From contig NZ_JABJVX010000007.1 of the NCBI RefSeq assembly GCF_013155465.1, positions 1 to 64,000 of the forward strand: a stretch of DNA of 64,000 nucleotides. The letters run 5' to 3'. A model generated the notes under the pieces. It did not search any database and was not told the origin of the DNA. It saw nothing but the letters and a program-made list of their open reading frames with translations. Source of the stretch: Alterinioella nitratireducens (lineage in GTDB: Bacteria; Pseudomonadota; Alphaproteobacteria; Rhodobacterales; Rhodobacteraceae). Positions 27,229 to 34,957 of the stretch are shown one piece after another. The stretch's first letter is position 1. Every line of letters starts with the position of its first letter. The translations under genes and the position numbers were made by a program.

Positions 27229-27862
27229 AAGAGGTTGCAGATGATGCTTGATACAAGATATTGTGGACCGGCTTGAAGCTTCGTCTATGGTGGGGGGTGA
27301 CCCCTAAATCTTGAAGGGCCTGACGATGCAGCGGCGTGGGGTATCCGGCGTTCCGCTCCCATCCGTAGCCGGGATATTGTTGCGCCAATGCACACATCGC
27401 CCGGTCGCGGCTTGTTTTCGCCACAATTGAGGCCGCGGCGATGGACAGGCTGATCCCGTCGCCCTTGATCAGCGGCGTGGCGGGGCAGCAGAGGCCCTGG
27501 GGCAGGAAATTCCCGTCGATGAGGGCATGATCGGGCGGGGTTCGCAGCCCCGCGACCGCGCGGGTCATGGCAAGCAGGCTGGCATGGAGGATGTTGAGGC
27601 GGTCGATCTCCTCGACGCTGGCAATGCCGATGGCGACATCCGCGCAGGCCAGAAGCGCATCGTTCAACTCCAGCCGCCGCGCCTCGCTCAACTTCTTGGA
27701 ATCGTTCAGTCCGGGAGGGATTCGCAGAGGATCCAGAACCACCGCCGCCGCCATGACAGGGCCCGCCAGCGGACCGCGCCCGACCTCGTCGACGCCTGCG
27801 ACGCGCAGGCCCGAGCGGGTCTCATGGCTGAAATCGGGGCTGAAATCGGGGGTCGGACTCAT
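27227..27862 (-). CDS. rnhB: Ribonuclease HII
   Basis: This 211-residue enzyme cleaves RNA in RNA-DNA hybrids and removes misincorporated ribonucleotides. The active-site motif [13 protein letters not shown] is at about residues 23-35. Further acidic residues appear in LIDGN and in the [12 protein letters not shown] region that lines the active site. It lies upstream of ccrM on the same strand, a common pairing in Rhodobacteraceae, but promoter-like sequences separate them. Confidence 0.95.
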
Positions 27863-27895
27863 GCGCCTCAGAAACCACGGCGCGGACGGGGGCGC

Positions 27896-27930
27896 AATAA
27901 AAATGGCGGCGGGGCCCTGACCCCGCCGCC
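27896..27930 (-). terminator. Intrinsic terminator for the 27964-28404 gene
   Basis: On the minus strand the perfect 10-bp stem GGCGGCGGGG/CCCCGCCGCC (27930-27905) is followed by ATTTTTATT. It lies between the gene at 27964 and rnhB. Confidence 0.8.
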
Positions 27931-27963
27931 GTCCACCGCACTGCTCGATGGACTATTCCTGTG

Positions 27964-28404
27964 TCAGGAGCGCACCCAACCGTGACGATAAAGGCACTGC
28001 GCATCGTAGACATGACGCCAGCCGCGATTGGTGAAGACGCGATCCAGGCAGGATGACGGCAGCTGGTTGGCGTAGTAGCTGGACTGCATGCACTGCGCGC
28101 CGAAGCCGCTGAAATGCCCCTGCGGGCCGCTGAAACGGGTGTAGCAGCGTGACGGCGCGACCAGGCTGTGCCGGACCGGGGGCACGATCACTTGCCGGGT
28201 GGGCGGCGCGTAATGCGGATGACCATTGTTGCGGTTGTTGTTCAGGACGGTGCCGAGCAGGGCGATGCCCGCTGCAGCGCCGAGGAACCGGCGCAGGTTT
28301 TCATTGTCGGCTTGCGCGGGCGTCGTGCTGGCGACAATGCCGGTCAGGGCAAGGGTCAGCGACAGCGATGCCGCGGCAAGCAGTCTGGGAAGGGATTTGA
28401 ACAT
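27964..28404 (-). CDS. Hypothetical periplasmic protein
   Basis: The 146-residue product has a signal peptide (SLSLTLALTGIVASTTPAQA, cleavage near residue 31), then a short hydrophobic stretch (FLGAAAGIALLGTVL), an Asn-rich linker and a C-terminal part with four Cys residues (CYTRF, QCMQSS, SSCLDRVF, AQCLYRHGW). Disulfide bonding in the periplasm is likely. I do not recognise a function. The ATG at 28404 is used because the longer frame starts without a ribosome site. Confidence 0.75.
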   Translation of the reverse strand: MFKSLPRLLAAASLSLTLALTGIVASTTPAQADNENLRRFLGAAAGIALLGTVLNNNRNNGHPHYAPPTRQVIVPPVRHSLVAPSRCYTRFSGPQGHFSGFGAQCMQSSYYANQLPSSCLDRVFTNRGWRHVYDAQCLYRHGWVRS

Positions 28405-28579
28405 GACATCTTTCTCCGAAAGGAAAGGGGACAAGGGCAGGGCCGCGTTGATGCGGGAATGTCCAATTTTCCTCCCGTGTCGCCCGGACAGGCAATATCA
28501 GGGGCGCGCTATCCGATAACATCACGGAAAAAAGCCAATGATATTGCATGACAGGGCCGAAAGCCCCTAACTCCACCCC

Positions 28580-28867
28580 ATGAAACACGCTCTCCTCACC
28601 CTTGCCCTCCTGGGCTTTGCCTCTGTCGCCACCGCGGCCAACGCAACTTGTTACGCCGATTACAAGGCAAAGATGGATAACCCGCTGCGCCTGCATTACG
28701 GTGTTATCGAGCTGCCGGCCTCCGCTTGCAGTGTCGGTGCCGCAGCGCCCGTCATTTCAAGCCGTCTGACAGGCGGTTGGCAGCTTCTGGAGGTGATGTC
28801 GGTCTTTGACGAGTCCGGCCTCGATTCGAGGGAAGCGCGTGCAGGACAATACTACCTTAGTTTCTGA
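28580..28867 (+). CDS. Small secreted protein of unknown function
   Basis: This 95-residue product has a signal peptide (LLTLALLGFASVATAANA) and a mature part of about 75 residues beginning TCYADYKAKMDNPLRLHYGV, with two Cys and a C-terminal GQYYLSF. I recall similar short proteins in related bacteria, but none with a known role. The last 29 bases overlap the start of the membrane regulator gene in another frame, so the two are probably translated from one message. Confidence 0.7.
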   Translation: MKHALLTLALLGFASVATAANATCYADYKAKMDNPLRLHYGVIELPASACSVGAAAPVISSRLTGGWQLLEVMSVFDESGLDSREARAGQYYLSF

Positions 28868-29543
28868 GACCCGGATCAGCGGCACCCGCGTGGTGCAGAT
28901 CGGGATCGTGATCGTCGTCGCCATTCTGACCGTGACGGCGATCCTGCTATTCACCTATCTGCCCGATGCCAACGCGTTCAACGCGGCGGTCGAGGAGATC
29001 TTTGTCGTCAACGACGCGCTGACGACCAGTGAATCCATAAGAATCCTTGAGATCCTGGCCCAATCCGGCACCGCCTTTTCCAAGGTTCTGGCTAGCTACC
29101 GGGCGATCATCTTCGTGCTGATCCTCTTTGCCACCGCACTGCTGGTGGCCTGCCTGATCTTTCTCGTCACCATCATCACGCTGAACAAGCGCATGGGCGA
29201 GATCGAAAAATCGGGCATCCAGGTCTCCTCGCTGATCGTCAGCCGGGAGGAGAGGATCGTCTACCTCAACAACATGGAATTCAAGCTGACCGGCGCCGCG
29301 ATGGAGACGTTGTCGGTGCTGGCCGAGGCGCGGATGGATGATGACGTGCTGTCGGGCGCGGAAATCGAGGCGATGGTGTCGGGCAAGGATGCGGCGGATT
29401 GCGAGGAAGCGGCGGGGGCCACGCGAATCAAGCGGCTGCGTGATACGCTCGGCAACCAGATGGTCAGCGAGCTGTTGATCAAGAATATCGCAAGGCGCGG
29501 TTACATGCTGTCGATCGACAAGGATGTGATCAAGATGGTCTGA
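28839..29543 (+). CDS. Two-helix membrane protein with C-terminal winged-helix DNA-binding domain
   Basis: The roughly 234-residue product has two transmembrane segments (about residues 18-40, VVQIGIVIVVAILTVTAIL, and 88-112, IIFVLILFATALLVACLIF) around a periplasmic loop of about 45 residues. After the second helix comes a cytoplasmic domain with EFKLTGAAMETLSVLAEA, LSGAEIEAMV, RIKRLRDTLGN and LLIKNIARRGYML, a pattern resembling OmpR-type (Trans_reg_C) winged helices. This gives a membrane-anchored regulator with DNA-binding end at the C-terminus, opposite to ToxR/CadC. I choose the GTG at 28839 with GAGGGA upstream. The target is unknown; the Tat mini-protein genes next door are candidates. 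Confidence 0.72.
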   Translation: MQDNTTLVSETRISGTRVVQIGIVIVVAILTVTAILLFTYLPDANAFNAAVEEIFVVNDALTTSESIRILEILAQSGTAFSKVLASYRAIIFVLILFATALLVACLIFLVTIITLNKRMGEIEKSGIQVSSLIVSREERIVYLNNMEFKLTGAAMETLSVLAEARMDDDVLSGAEIEAMVSGKDAADCEEAAGATRIKRLRDTLGNQMVSELLIKNIARRGYMLSIDKDVIKMV

Positions 29544-29564
29544 GGTGTCTCCGACGCGCGCCAT

Positions 29565-29583
29565 GGTGGGCAAACTGCCCACC
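29565..29583. terminator. GGTGGGCA hairpin between convergent genes
   Basis: The arms GGTGGGCA and TGCCCACC flank AAC. The hairpin lies between the convergent ends of the membrane regulator and the first mini-protein and could act in both directions. No long T-run follows. Similar GGTGGGCA hairpins are, in my memory, dispersed in this bacterial family. Confidence 0.5.
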
Positions 29584-29599
29584 CTACACGTAATCCGAA

Positions 29600-29860
29600 T
29601 CAGCAGTTGTTCGGGCGTCCCCGACCGTATCCCGAGGCGTCCGAGATGCGGCCATTGTCGCTATCCGTCGCGCCCGTAGGCGTACCTCCCGATCCTCGCG
29701 GGCAATTAGCACCATCAGTCCACGACCCGCTATCTCCATCGGCGGCCTGCGCGCTTGTCGGCAGAAGGACCGCCGCGCTGCCAATTGCCGCCATACCGAG
29801 GAAGTAGCGCCGGGGCGGGCGCAGCGTCTCGATATCACTGTCTTTCAGGGTCTTGGGCAT
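29600..29860 (-). CDS. Tat-exported mini-protein 1 with duplicated DxDxG motifs
   Basis: The 86-residue protein has a twin-arginine signal (PRRYFLGMAAIG, RR at 17-18, cleavage after SAQA near 39) and a mature part of about 47 residues. The mature part holds two similar units: DGDSGSWTDGANCPRGSGG and DSDNGRISDASGYGRGRP, each with D-x-D-S/N-G-x3-D, and it ends in Cys. It is a clear paralogue of the neighbour at 29940. The D-x-D-x-G-x3-D pattern recalls EF-hand-like calcium loops. A GGAG site 8 bases upstream supports the start. No function is known to me. Confidence 0.8.
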   Translation of the reverse strand: MPKTLKDSDIETLRPPRRYFLGMAAIGSAAVLLPTSAQAADGDSGSWTDGANCPRGSGGTPTGATDSDNGRISDASGYGRGRPNNC

Positions 29861-29939
29861 GTCGTGGCTCCGGGGGAATCGGCGATCCGCGCCAGTGTAA
29901 AGGGCGCAGACCGTTCTCTATCATGTCAGAGCTGCGGCG

Positions 29940-30215
29940 TCAGCAATAAGGACGTCCGCGCCCAAATCCGCCGGCATCGGTGATGCGGCCATTGTCCCGA
30001 TCGGAGACGCCGGTGTAGCCGCCCCCGCCGCCACGCGGGCAGGATCCGGTATCGGTGTAGGTTCCACTGTCGATATCGGCGGCCTGTGCCTGGCCGGGGG
30101 TAAGCGCCACGATACCACCGGCTGCGAGCAGGCCAAGCACGGCCCGCCGCGCCGGGCGGCTTGTGGTGATGTCGGAATCGCTGAGCGTTTTCCGGGGTTT
30201 GTCTGGTTTTCTCAT
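29940..30215 (-). CDS. Tat-exported mini-protein 2, paralogue of mini-protein 1
   Basis: This 91-residue protein has the Tat signal PARRAVLGLLAAGG (RR at 23-24, cleavage after AQA near 45) and a mature part with DIDSGTYTDTGSCPRGGGG and DRDNGRITDAGGFGRGRP, ending in YC. Both paralogues also share an N-terminal KTLxDSDIxT stretch before the twin Arg. It is the promoter-proximal gene: a strong sigma70-like promoter lies about 50 bases upstream and mini-protein 1 follows after 79 bases. The conserved Arg-Gly-Arg-Pro and acidic loops are possible targets of the neighbouring JmjC oxygenase; this is inference. Confidence 0.8.
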   Translation of the reverse strand: MRKPDKPRKTLSDSDITTSRPARRAVLGLLAAGGIVALTPGQAQAADIDSGTYTDTGSCPRGGGGGYTGVSDRDNGRITDAGGFGRGRPYC

Positions 30216-30263
30216 CTCATGGCCTTTCGTGTTGCCATTAAGAAAATGTGGTATTTACACTAT

Positions 30264-30295
30264 GTATATAGGGACTATGCTTGACCTGTCAAGCC
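30264..30295 (-). promoter_or_regulatory. Promoter and overlapping palindromic operator for the mini-proteins
   Basis: On the minus strand TTGACA (30293-30288) and TATACA (30269-30264) are separated by 18 bases, close to the sigma70 consensus. The inverted repeat GCTTGAC-N2-GTCAAGC (30280-30295) covers the -35 box, as expected of a repressor site. Predicted transcription would start near 30257, about 40 bases before the mini-protein 2 ATG. The surrounding DNA is unusually AT-rich for this genome. Confidence 0.65.
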
Positions 30296-30378
30296 GAGTC
30301 GCGCTGACGCCCGCGTGATGGCGGTTGCCTGCCATGTGCCGCAGCGGCTAGCCTGAGCCCTGGATGGAGGATCTGCCG

Positions 30379-31569
30379 ATGACCCGCGATTTCGACTGGA
30401 CCATTGCCCCGGTATCGTCCGAGGCCTTCTTTCGCGACAGTTTCGAGAAGAAGCACCTGGTGATCCGCCGCGACGATCCCGGCTATTACGCCGGCCTGCT
30501 GTCACTGGCCGATATCGACTGGGCGCTGACCACGCTTGGCCTGTCGGTTCCCGAGGTCAACGTTACCCGCGCCGATGCCGAGATCACGGCGGCGGATTTC
30601 GCCTATGGGAATGGGTTTGTCGATCCGGTGGCCGCGACGCGCCTCTTTGCCGACGGGGCCACGATCATCCTGTCGAATCTTCAGGAACGCCTGCCCAAGC
30701 TCGCCGATTTCTGCCGCGCGCTGGAAAAGGTGTTCAGCGCGCGGGTGCAGACGAATATCTACCTGACCCCCGCCCATAGCCAGGGCTTCAAGGCGCATTA
30801 CGATGGTCATGACGTGCTGGTGTTGCAGATCGAGGGCACCAAGGAATGGCGCATCTATGACACGCCCGTCGCGCTGCCGCTGGCCGATCAGGGCTTTGAC
30901 CCGCATGACGTGCCCATCGGAGACGAGACCGACCGCTTCGTCCTGGGCCCCGGCGACATGGTCTATGTCCCGCGCGGGCTGACGCATGATGCGGTCTCGA
31001 CCGACCAGACCTCGCTGCATATCACCACGGGGCTGATGACGCGCTCCTGGGCCGACCTGATGGTCGAGGTGGTGCGGATGCTGGCGCATGACGATGTCGC
31101 CTTCCGCGAAGCGTTGCCGCCGGGCTTCACCGATGAGGGCTACGATTCGCGCGCGGCGCAGGCCAGGTTCGATGCGCTTCAGAAGAAGCTCGCCGCCGCC
31201 GATCTGGGGCCGGTGCTGGATGCCTTCCGCGATGATTTCATCGACACGAGGCTACCGCGCGTGCATGGCCAGATGCAGGAACTGGTGAAGATGGCGGGAT
31301 TGTCGCCCGCCTCGCGCCTGGTTGCGCGGCCCAACCTGATCTACCGGCTGATGGATGTTCCGGGCAAGGACGGGGCCGAGGATATGGTCGCCGTTTCCTG
31401 CCAGGGCGCGGTCCTCAGCCTGCCCGCCTATGCGAAGGGTCCGCTGGCCCATGCGCTGTCGGGTCAGGTCTTCACACTGGCCGATCTGCCGGGCGATCTG
31501 GACGAGGAGGGGCGCGCGGTCCTGATCCGCAGGCTCTTGCGCGAAGGGCTGGTGATGTTCAGCGACTAG
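30379..31569 (+). CDS. JmjC/cupin-4 2-oxoglutarate-dependent oxygenase
   Basis: The 396-residue protein resembles the ribosomal-oxygenase-like cupin-4 (JmjC) family. Iron ligands fit His-x-Asp in [17 protein letters not shown] (near residue 140) and a distal His in [17 protein letters not shown] (near 210), followed by LHITTG. A C-terminal winged-helix-like part follows, as in YcfD/RoxA-type enzymes, which hydroxylate Arg or His of ribosomal proteins. I start at the ATG at 30379 with GGAGG upstream; an ATG at 30364 overlaps that site. It is divergent from the Tat mini-protein genes, which could be its substrates. Its 3' end overlaps lpxK by 11 bases, tail to tail. Confidence 0.85.
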   Translation: MTRDFDWTIAPVSSEAFFRDSFEKKHLVIRRDDPGYYAGLLSLADIDWALTTLGLSVPEVNVTRADAEITAADFAYGNGFVDPVAATRLFADGATIILSNLQERLPKLADFCRALEKVFSARVQTNIYLTPAHSQGFKAHYDGHDVLVLQIEGTKEWRIYDTPVALPLADQGFDPHDVPIGDETDRFVLGPGDMVYVPRGLTHDAVSTDQTSLHITTGLMTRSWADLMVEVVRMLAHDDVAFREALPPGFTDEGYDSRAAQARFDALQKKLAAADLGPVLDAFRDDFIDTRLPRVHGQMQELVKMAGLSPASRLVARPNLIYRLMDVPGKDGAEDMVAVSCQGAVLSLPAYAKGPLAHALSGQVFTLADLPGDLDEEGRAVLIRRLLREGLVMFSD

Positions 31570-32563
31570 GCCGACCTTTTCCCGTCAACACCCGGTTCAA
31601 CCCCGCATCAAGCGGCCCCCAGTCGTCGATCCTGAGCCGCACCGGCACCGTCAGAACCTTCTGCCGGAACCGCCGGGGCAGGCGCACCGCGTCCTTTTCC
31701 GTCGTCACCAGTTGCGCGCCAAGCCGGACCGCATCCTGTTCCAGCCGCGCCATCAGTGCCTCGGTCAGCGGCTGGTGATCGCTGAGCGCCTCGCCGTGTT
31801 TCAGGTCCACCCCCATCGCGCGCAGGGTGGCGAAGAATTTCTCGGGGTAGCCAATGCCCGCGAAGGCCAGCACGGGCAGCCCCTCGAAAGGCAGACCCGT
31901 GGGCAGGGGGGCGAGGTGGCCGGTCAGGTGAGGCACGGTGATCTTGTCCCGCCATCCGTCCCGGAACCGGGCCTGCGCGGCCTCCGGCCCGATGCTGAGC
32001 AGCAGGTCGGCGCGGGCGAGGCCGGTGGCGACGGGTTCACGCAAGGGACCGGCGGGGATGACGCGGCCATTGCCAAATCCGCGCGCGGCGTCGACGACGA
32101 CGATGGACAGGTCCTTGTGCAGGGCGGGGTTCTGGAACCCGTCATCCAGCAAGATCGCCTCGGCCCCGGCGGCGACGGCGGCCTGCGCGCCCGCCAACCG
32201 GTCCTTTGCGACCCAGACCGGCAGGAAGGCGGCCAGCAGCAGGGGTTCGTCTCCCACCTGATCGGCGCGGTCTTTCGCCTCGACCACCCGGTGCGGCCCC
32301 GCCACCGTGCCGCCATGGCCCCGGCTGACCACATGCGCCTGCACCCCGCGCGCAGAGAGCCTCTCGGCCAATGCGATCACCGTCGGCGTCTTGCCCGTGC
32401 CGCCCGCGCTGAGGTTGCCGACGCAGATCACCGGAACGCCGACGCGCGCGGCTTTGCCCTTCGCCAATCGCCGTGCCGTGCCAGCCGCATAGAGCGCACC
32501 AAGCGGGGCGAGGGCCGTGCTGAGAACCCCGGCGGGGCGCTGCCAGAACCCCGGCGCGCGCAT
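31559..32563 (-). CDS. lpxK: Tetraacyldisaccharide 4'-kinase
   Basis: This 334-residue inner-membrane kinase phosphorylates the 4' position of the lipid A disaccharide precursor. The P-loop is within [20 protein letters not shown] (about residues 47-66), and the typical [20 protein letters not shown] segment is split over the mid region. An N-terminal hydrophobic stretch suits membrane association. The start overlaps the waaA stop (ATGA), so the two lipopolysaccharide genes are coupled. Confidence 0.95.
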   Translation of the reverse strand: MRAPGFWQRPAGVLSTALAPLGALYAAGTARRLAKGKAARVGVPVICVGNLSAGGTGKTPTVIALAERLSARGVQAHVVSRGHGGTVAGPHRVVEAKDRADQVGDEPLLLAAFLPVWVAKDRLAGAQAAVAAGAEAILLDDGFQNPALHKDLSIVVVDAARGFGNGRVIPAGPLREPVATGLARADLLLSIGPEAAQARFRDGWRDKITVPHLTGHLAPLPTGLPFEGLPVLAFAGIGYPEKFFATLRAMGVDLKHGEALSDHQPLTEALMARLEQDAVRLGAQLVTTEKDAVRLPRRFRQKVLTVPVRLRIDDWGPLDAGLNRVLTGKGRPSR

Positions 32564-33861
32564 CAGGGGGCCAGCCGTGGGGCGCTGTCGAGCCTGTCCA
32601 GCAGCATCTCGAGCGCCTGATCGGTCACATCCGCCCCGGCCGAGCAGACCTCCCAGGCCGCATGGGCCAGTTCGGCGGCCTTGTCGGGGTTCTGCAGGTC
32701 GGTCACTGCCTCGGCCAGCGATCCCGGCGAGGTGACGAGGCGCGCGGCGTGCGCCTCGGTCAGACGCTGGAAGATATCGACGAAATTGGTCACATAAGGT
32801 CCATGCAGGATGGCCGAGCCGAGGGCGGCGGGCTCGAACGGGTTATGCCCGCCAATGGGCTCCAGCGAGCCGCCGACAAAGCTGATCGGGGCCAGCCGAT
32901 ACCACAGGCCAAGCTCGCCCATCGTGTCGGCCAGGTAGACCTGCGTGTCGGTGTCAGGAAGCTCACCTTCCGAGCGGCGCGCGACGCTCAACCGATGGCG
33001 GTCGATCAGCGCGGCCACTTCATCGGCGCGGTTCGGATGGCGCGGGACCAGGATCAGCAGCAGCCGGTGATTGACACGCAGCGCCTGGATGTGGGCCTCC
33101 AACACCTTCTCCTCCTCGCCCTCATGGGTCGAGGCGGCAAGCCAGACGGGGCGTCCGTTCAGGTGCCGCGCCATGCGGGTGCGCTCGGCCTCGTCGACCG
33201 GCAGGGCGGCGGCGCCTTCCTTGAGCGTGCCGGTGACATGCAGACGCTCGGCGGGCAGGCCGAGGCGGCGCAGGTATCCGGCGGTGATGTCGTCCTGCAC
33301 ATGGGCGATGTCGAACTTGCGCAGCAGTTTGCGCACCATGGGCCGCAGGAACCAGCGCCACCGGTCATGGCTGGCCTTGGACATGCGCGCGTTGATCAGG
33401 ACCATGGGGATAGCCCGCGCGCGGGTTTCGGTCAGCAGGGCGGGCCAGAACTCGCTTTCCGTCCAGACCGCCAGATCGGGCTTCCAATGGTCGAGGAACC
33501 GGCGCACCCAGGGCAGCACGTCCACGGGCACGAACTGGTGCACGGCACCTGCGGGCAGGCGGGCGGCCATCACCTGGGCCGAGGTGACGGTGCCGGTGGT
33601 GACCAGGAAATTCAGCTCGGGCCGGTCTTCGCCCATGCGGCGGATCAGCTCCAGCAGGGACAGGGATTCCCCGACGCTGGCGGCATGGAACCAGATCAGC
33701 GGACCCTTCGGGCGCGGTTCAGACGGGATGCCGCGCCGTTCATCCAGCCGGTCCTCGTCCTCCTTGCCCGCCGCCAGCCGGTCGGCAAGCTTGCGTTCGG
33801 CATAGCGCGTGGCGCGGGCCGAGAAGGCCAGATAGGCGGACAGCGCCAGGGAGATCGCCAT
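32563..33861 (-). CDS. waaA: 3-deoxy-D-manno-octulosonic acid (Kdo) transferase
   Basis: The 432-residue protein adds Kdo to lipid IVA. It begins with a membrane anchor ([17 protein letters not shown]), then [19 protein letters not shown] and [19 protein letters not shown], both typical of WaaA/KdtA, and in the C-terminal domain [22 protein letters not shown]. It lies between lpxK and the DUF4170 gene, a conserved lipopolysaccharide block in this group. Confidence 0.95.
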   Translation of the reverse strand: MAISLALSAYLAFSARATRYAERKLADRLAAGKEDEDRLDERRGIPSEPRPKGPLIWFHAASVGESLSLLELIRRMGEDRPELNFLVTTGTVTSAQVMAARLPAGAVHQFVPVDVLPWVRRFLDHWKPDLAVWTESEFWPALLTETRARAIPMVLINARMSKASHDRWRWFLRPMVRKLLRKFDIAHVQDDITAGYLRRLGLPAERLHVTGTLKEGAAALPVDEAERTRMARHLNGRPVWLAASTHEGEEEKVLEAHIQALRVNHRLLLILVPRHPNRADEVAALIDRHRLSVARRSEGELPDTDTQVYLADTMGELGLWYRLAPISFVGGSLEPIGGHNPFEPAALGSAILHGPYVTNFVDIFQRLTEAHAARLVTSPGSLAEAVTDLQNPDKAAELAHAAWEVCSAGADVTDQALEMLLDRLDSAPRLAP

Positions 33862-33870
33862 ATGCGGGGC

Positions 33871-34116
33871 TCAATTGTCCAGTTCTTCGGTGGGCGAGGC
33901 CTCGGCCTCTTCATCGCGCAGGCGGTGAATATGCGCGATGTAATAGCGCATATGCGCGTTGTCGACGGTGCGCTGCGCCTCGGATTTCCAGGCGTCATAG
34001 GCGCTGGCGTAGTCGGGGAACATGCCGACAAGGTGAATGTCGTTCACATCCTTGAAGGCATTGCGCGAGGGGTCGATCAATTCGCCGCCAAAGACAAGGT
34101 GCAGGCGTTGGGTCAT
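33871..34116 (-). CDS. DUF4170 family small protein
   Basis: This 81-residue protein begins MTQRLHLVFGGELIDPSR and contains VGMFPDYASAYDAWKSEAQR and MRYYIAHIHRL, typical of DUF4170. The function is unknown; the family travels with waaA/lpxK and cysQ in alphaproteobacteria. The ATG at 34116 has a GAGG site; an upstream start 13 codons earlier has none. The acidic tail EEAEASPTEELDN is probably disordered. Confidence 0.82.
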   Translation of the reverse strand: MTQRLHLVFGGELIDPSRNAFKDVNDIHLVGMFPDYASAYDAWKSEAQRTVDNAHMRYYIAHIHRLRDEEAEASPTEELDN

Positions 34117-34177
34117 CTCGGGCCTCTTGGGGCTGTAGGGACAGGTCGGGCGCACCCTAGTGATATGGGGGCAAGGG

Positions 34178-34957
34178 TCAAGCGGGGCAGCGGCGGGCCA
34201 ACAGGTCGGCGTGCAGCGGCGCGCCCGCCACGATCACACCGGGGACCAGCGGCGTGGCATTGTTGAAGGCGAGCGCCGCGCCATCGCGGTCGGTCACGGT
34301 GGCCCCGGCCTCTTCCGCGATCAGGGTTCCCGCGGCGATGTCCCATTCCCAGGTGTCGCGGAAGGTGACCATGCCGTCAAAGCGCCCTTCGCCGACAAGG
34401 GCCACGCGATAGGCCAGTGACGGGCGATAGCTGCGCTCGACCAGCGGCACGCCGCCGGGCCAGTGGTGATCCTTCAGGTTTGGGCGCGCGGCCAGCAGCG
34501 TGGCCTCGGGGCATTCACGGGTGGTCGAGGCGGTCAGGCGGTCCCCGTTCAGTGCCGCGCCGTGGCCCCGCGCGGCGGTGAACAGGCGATCCAGCATCGG
34601 CAGAAACACGACCCCGGCGGTGACGCGCCCGTTTTCGACCACGGCCAGCGAATGGGCAAAGGCGCGGCGCCCGTCGATGAAGGAGCGTGTGCCGTCAATC
34701 GGATCGACGATGAAGACGCGGGTCCGTTCCAGCCGCGACAGGTCATCCTCGGTTTCCTCGGAGAGCCACCCGTAATCGGGCCGCGCCGCCAGCAATTCCG
34801 TGCGCAGCATCGTATCGACCTCCAGATCGGCCTCGGAGACGGGGCCGAGGTCGCCGGGCTTGTCCCAGACCTGCGGATCGCGGGTCCAGTGTTTGGCGGC
34901 GATCCGGCCCGCCTCTCTGGCCGCGTCGATCAGAAGGGGCAGGTCATGCGCCGGCAA
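34178..34957 (-). CDS. cysQ: 3'(2'),5'-bisphosphate nucleotidase / inositol-phosphatase family
   Basis: The 259-residue protein has the metal-dependent phosphatase signatures of the family: WLSEETEDD, FIVDPIDGTRSFIDG (near residue 82) and TWEWDIAAGTLIAEEAGATVTD near the C-terminus. CysQ hydrolyses adenosine 3',5'-bisphosphate from sulfate assimilation; an inositol or related phosphatase is the alternative. It overlaps the pmbA stop by 14 bases and belongs to the lipopolysaccharide-linked gene block. Confidence 0.88.
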   Translation of the reverse strand: MPAHDLPLLIDAAREAGRIAAKHWTRDPQVWDKPGDLGPVSEADLEVDTMLRTELLAARPDYGWLSEETEDDLSRLERTRVFIVDPIDGTRSFIDGRRAFAHSLAVVENGRVTAGVVFLPMLDRLFTAARGHGAALNGDRLTASTTRECPEATLLAARPNLKDHHWPGGVPLVERSYRPSLAYRVALVGEGRFDGMVTFRDTWEWDIAAGTLIAEEAGATVTDRDGAALAFNNATPLVPGVIVAGAPLHADLLARRCPA

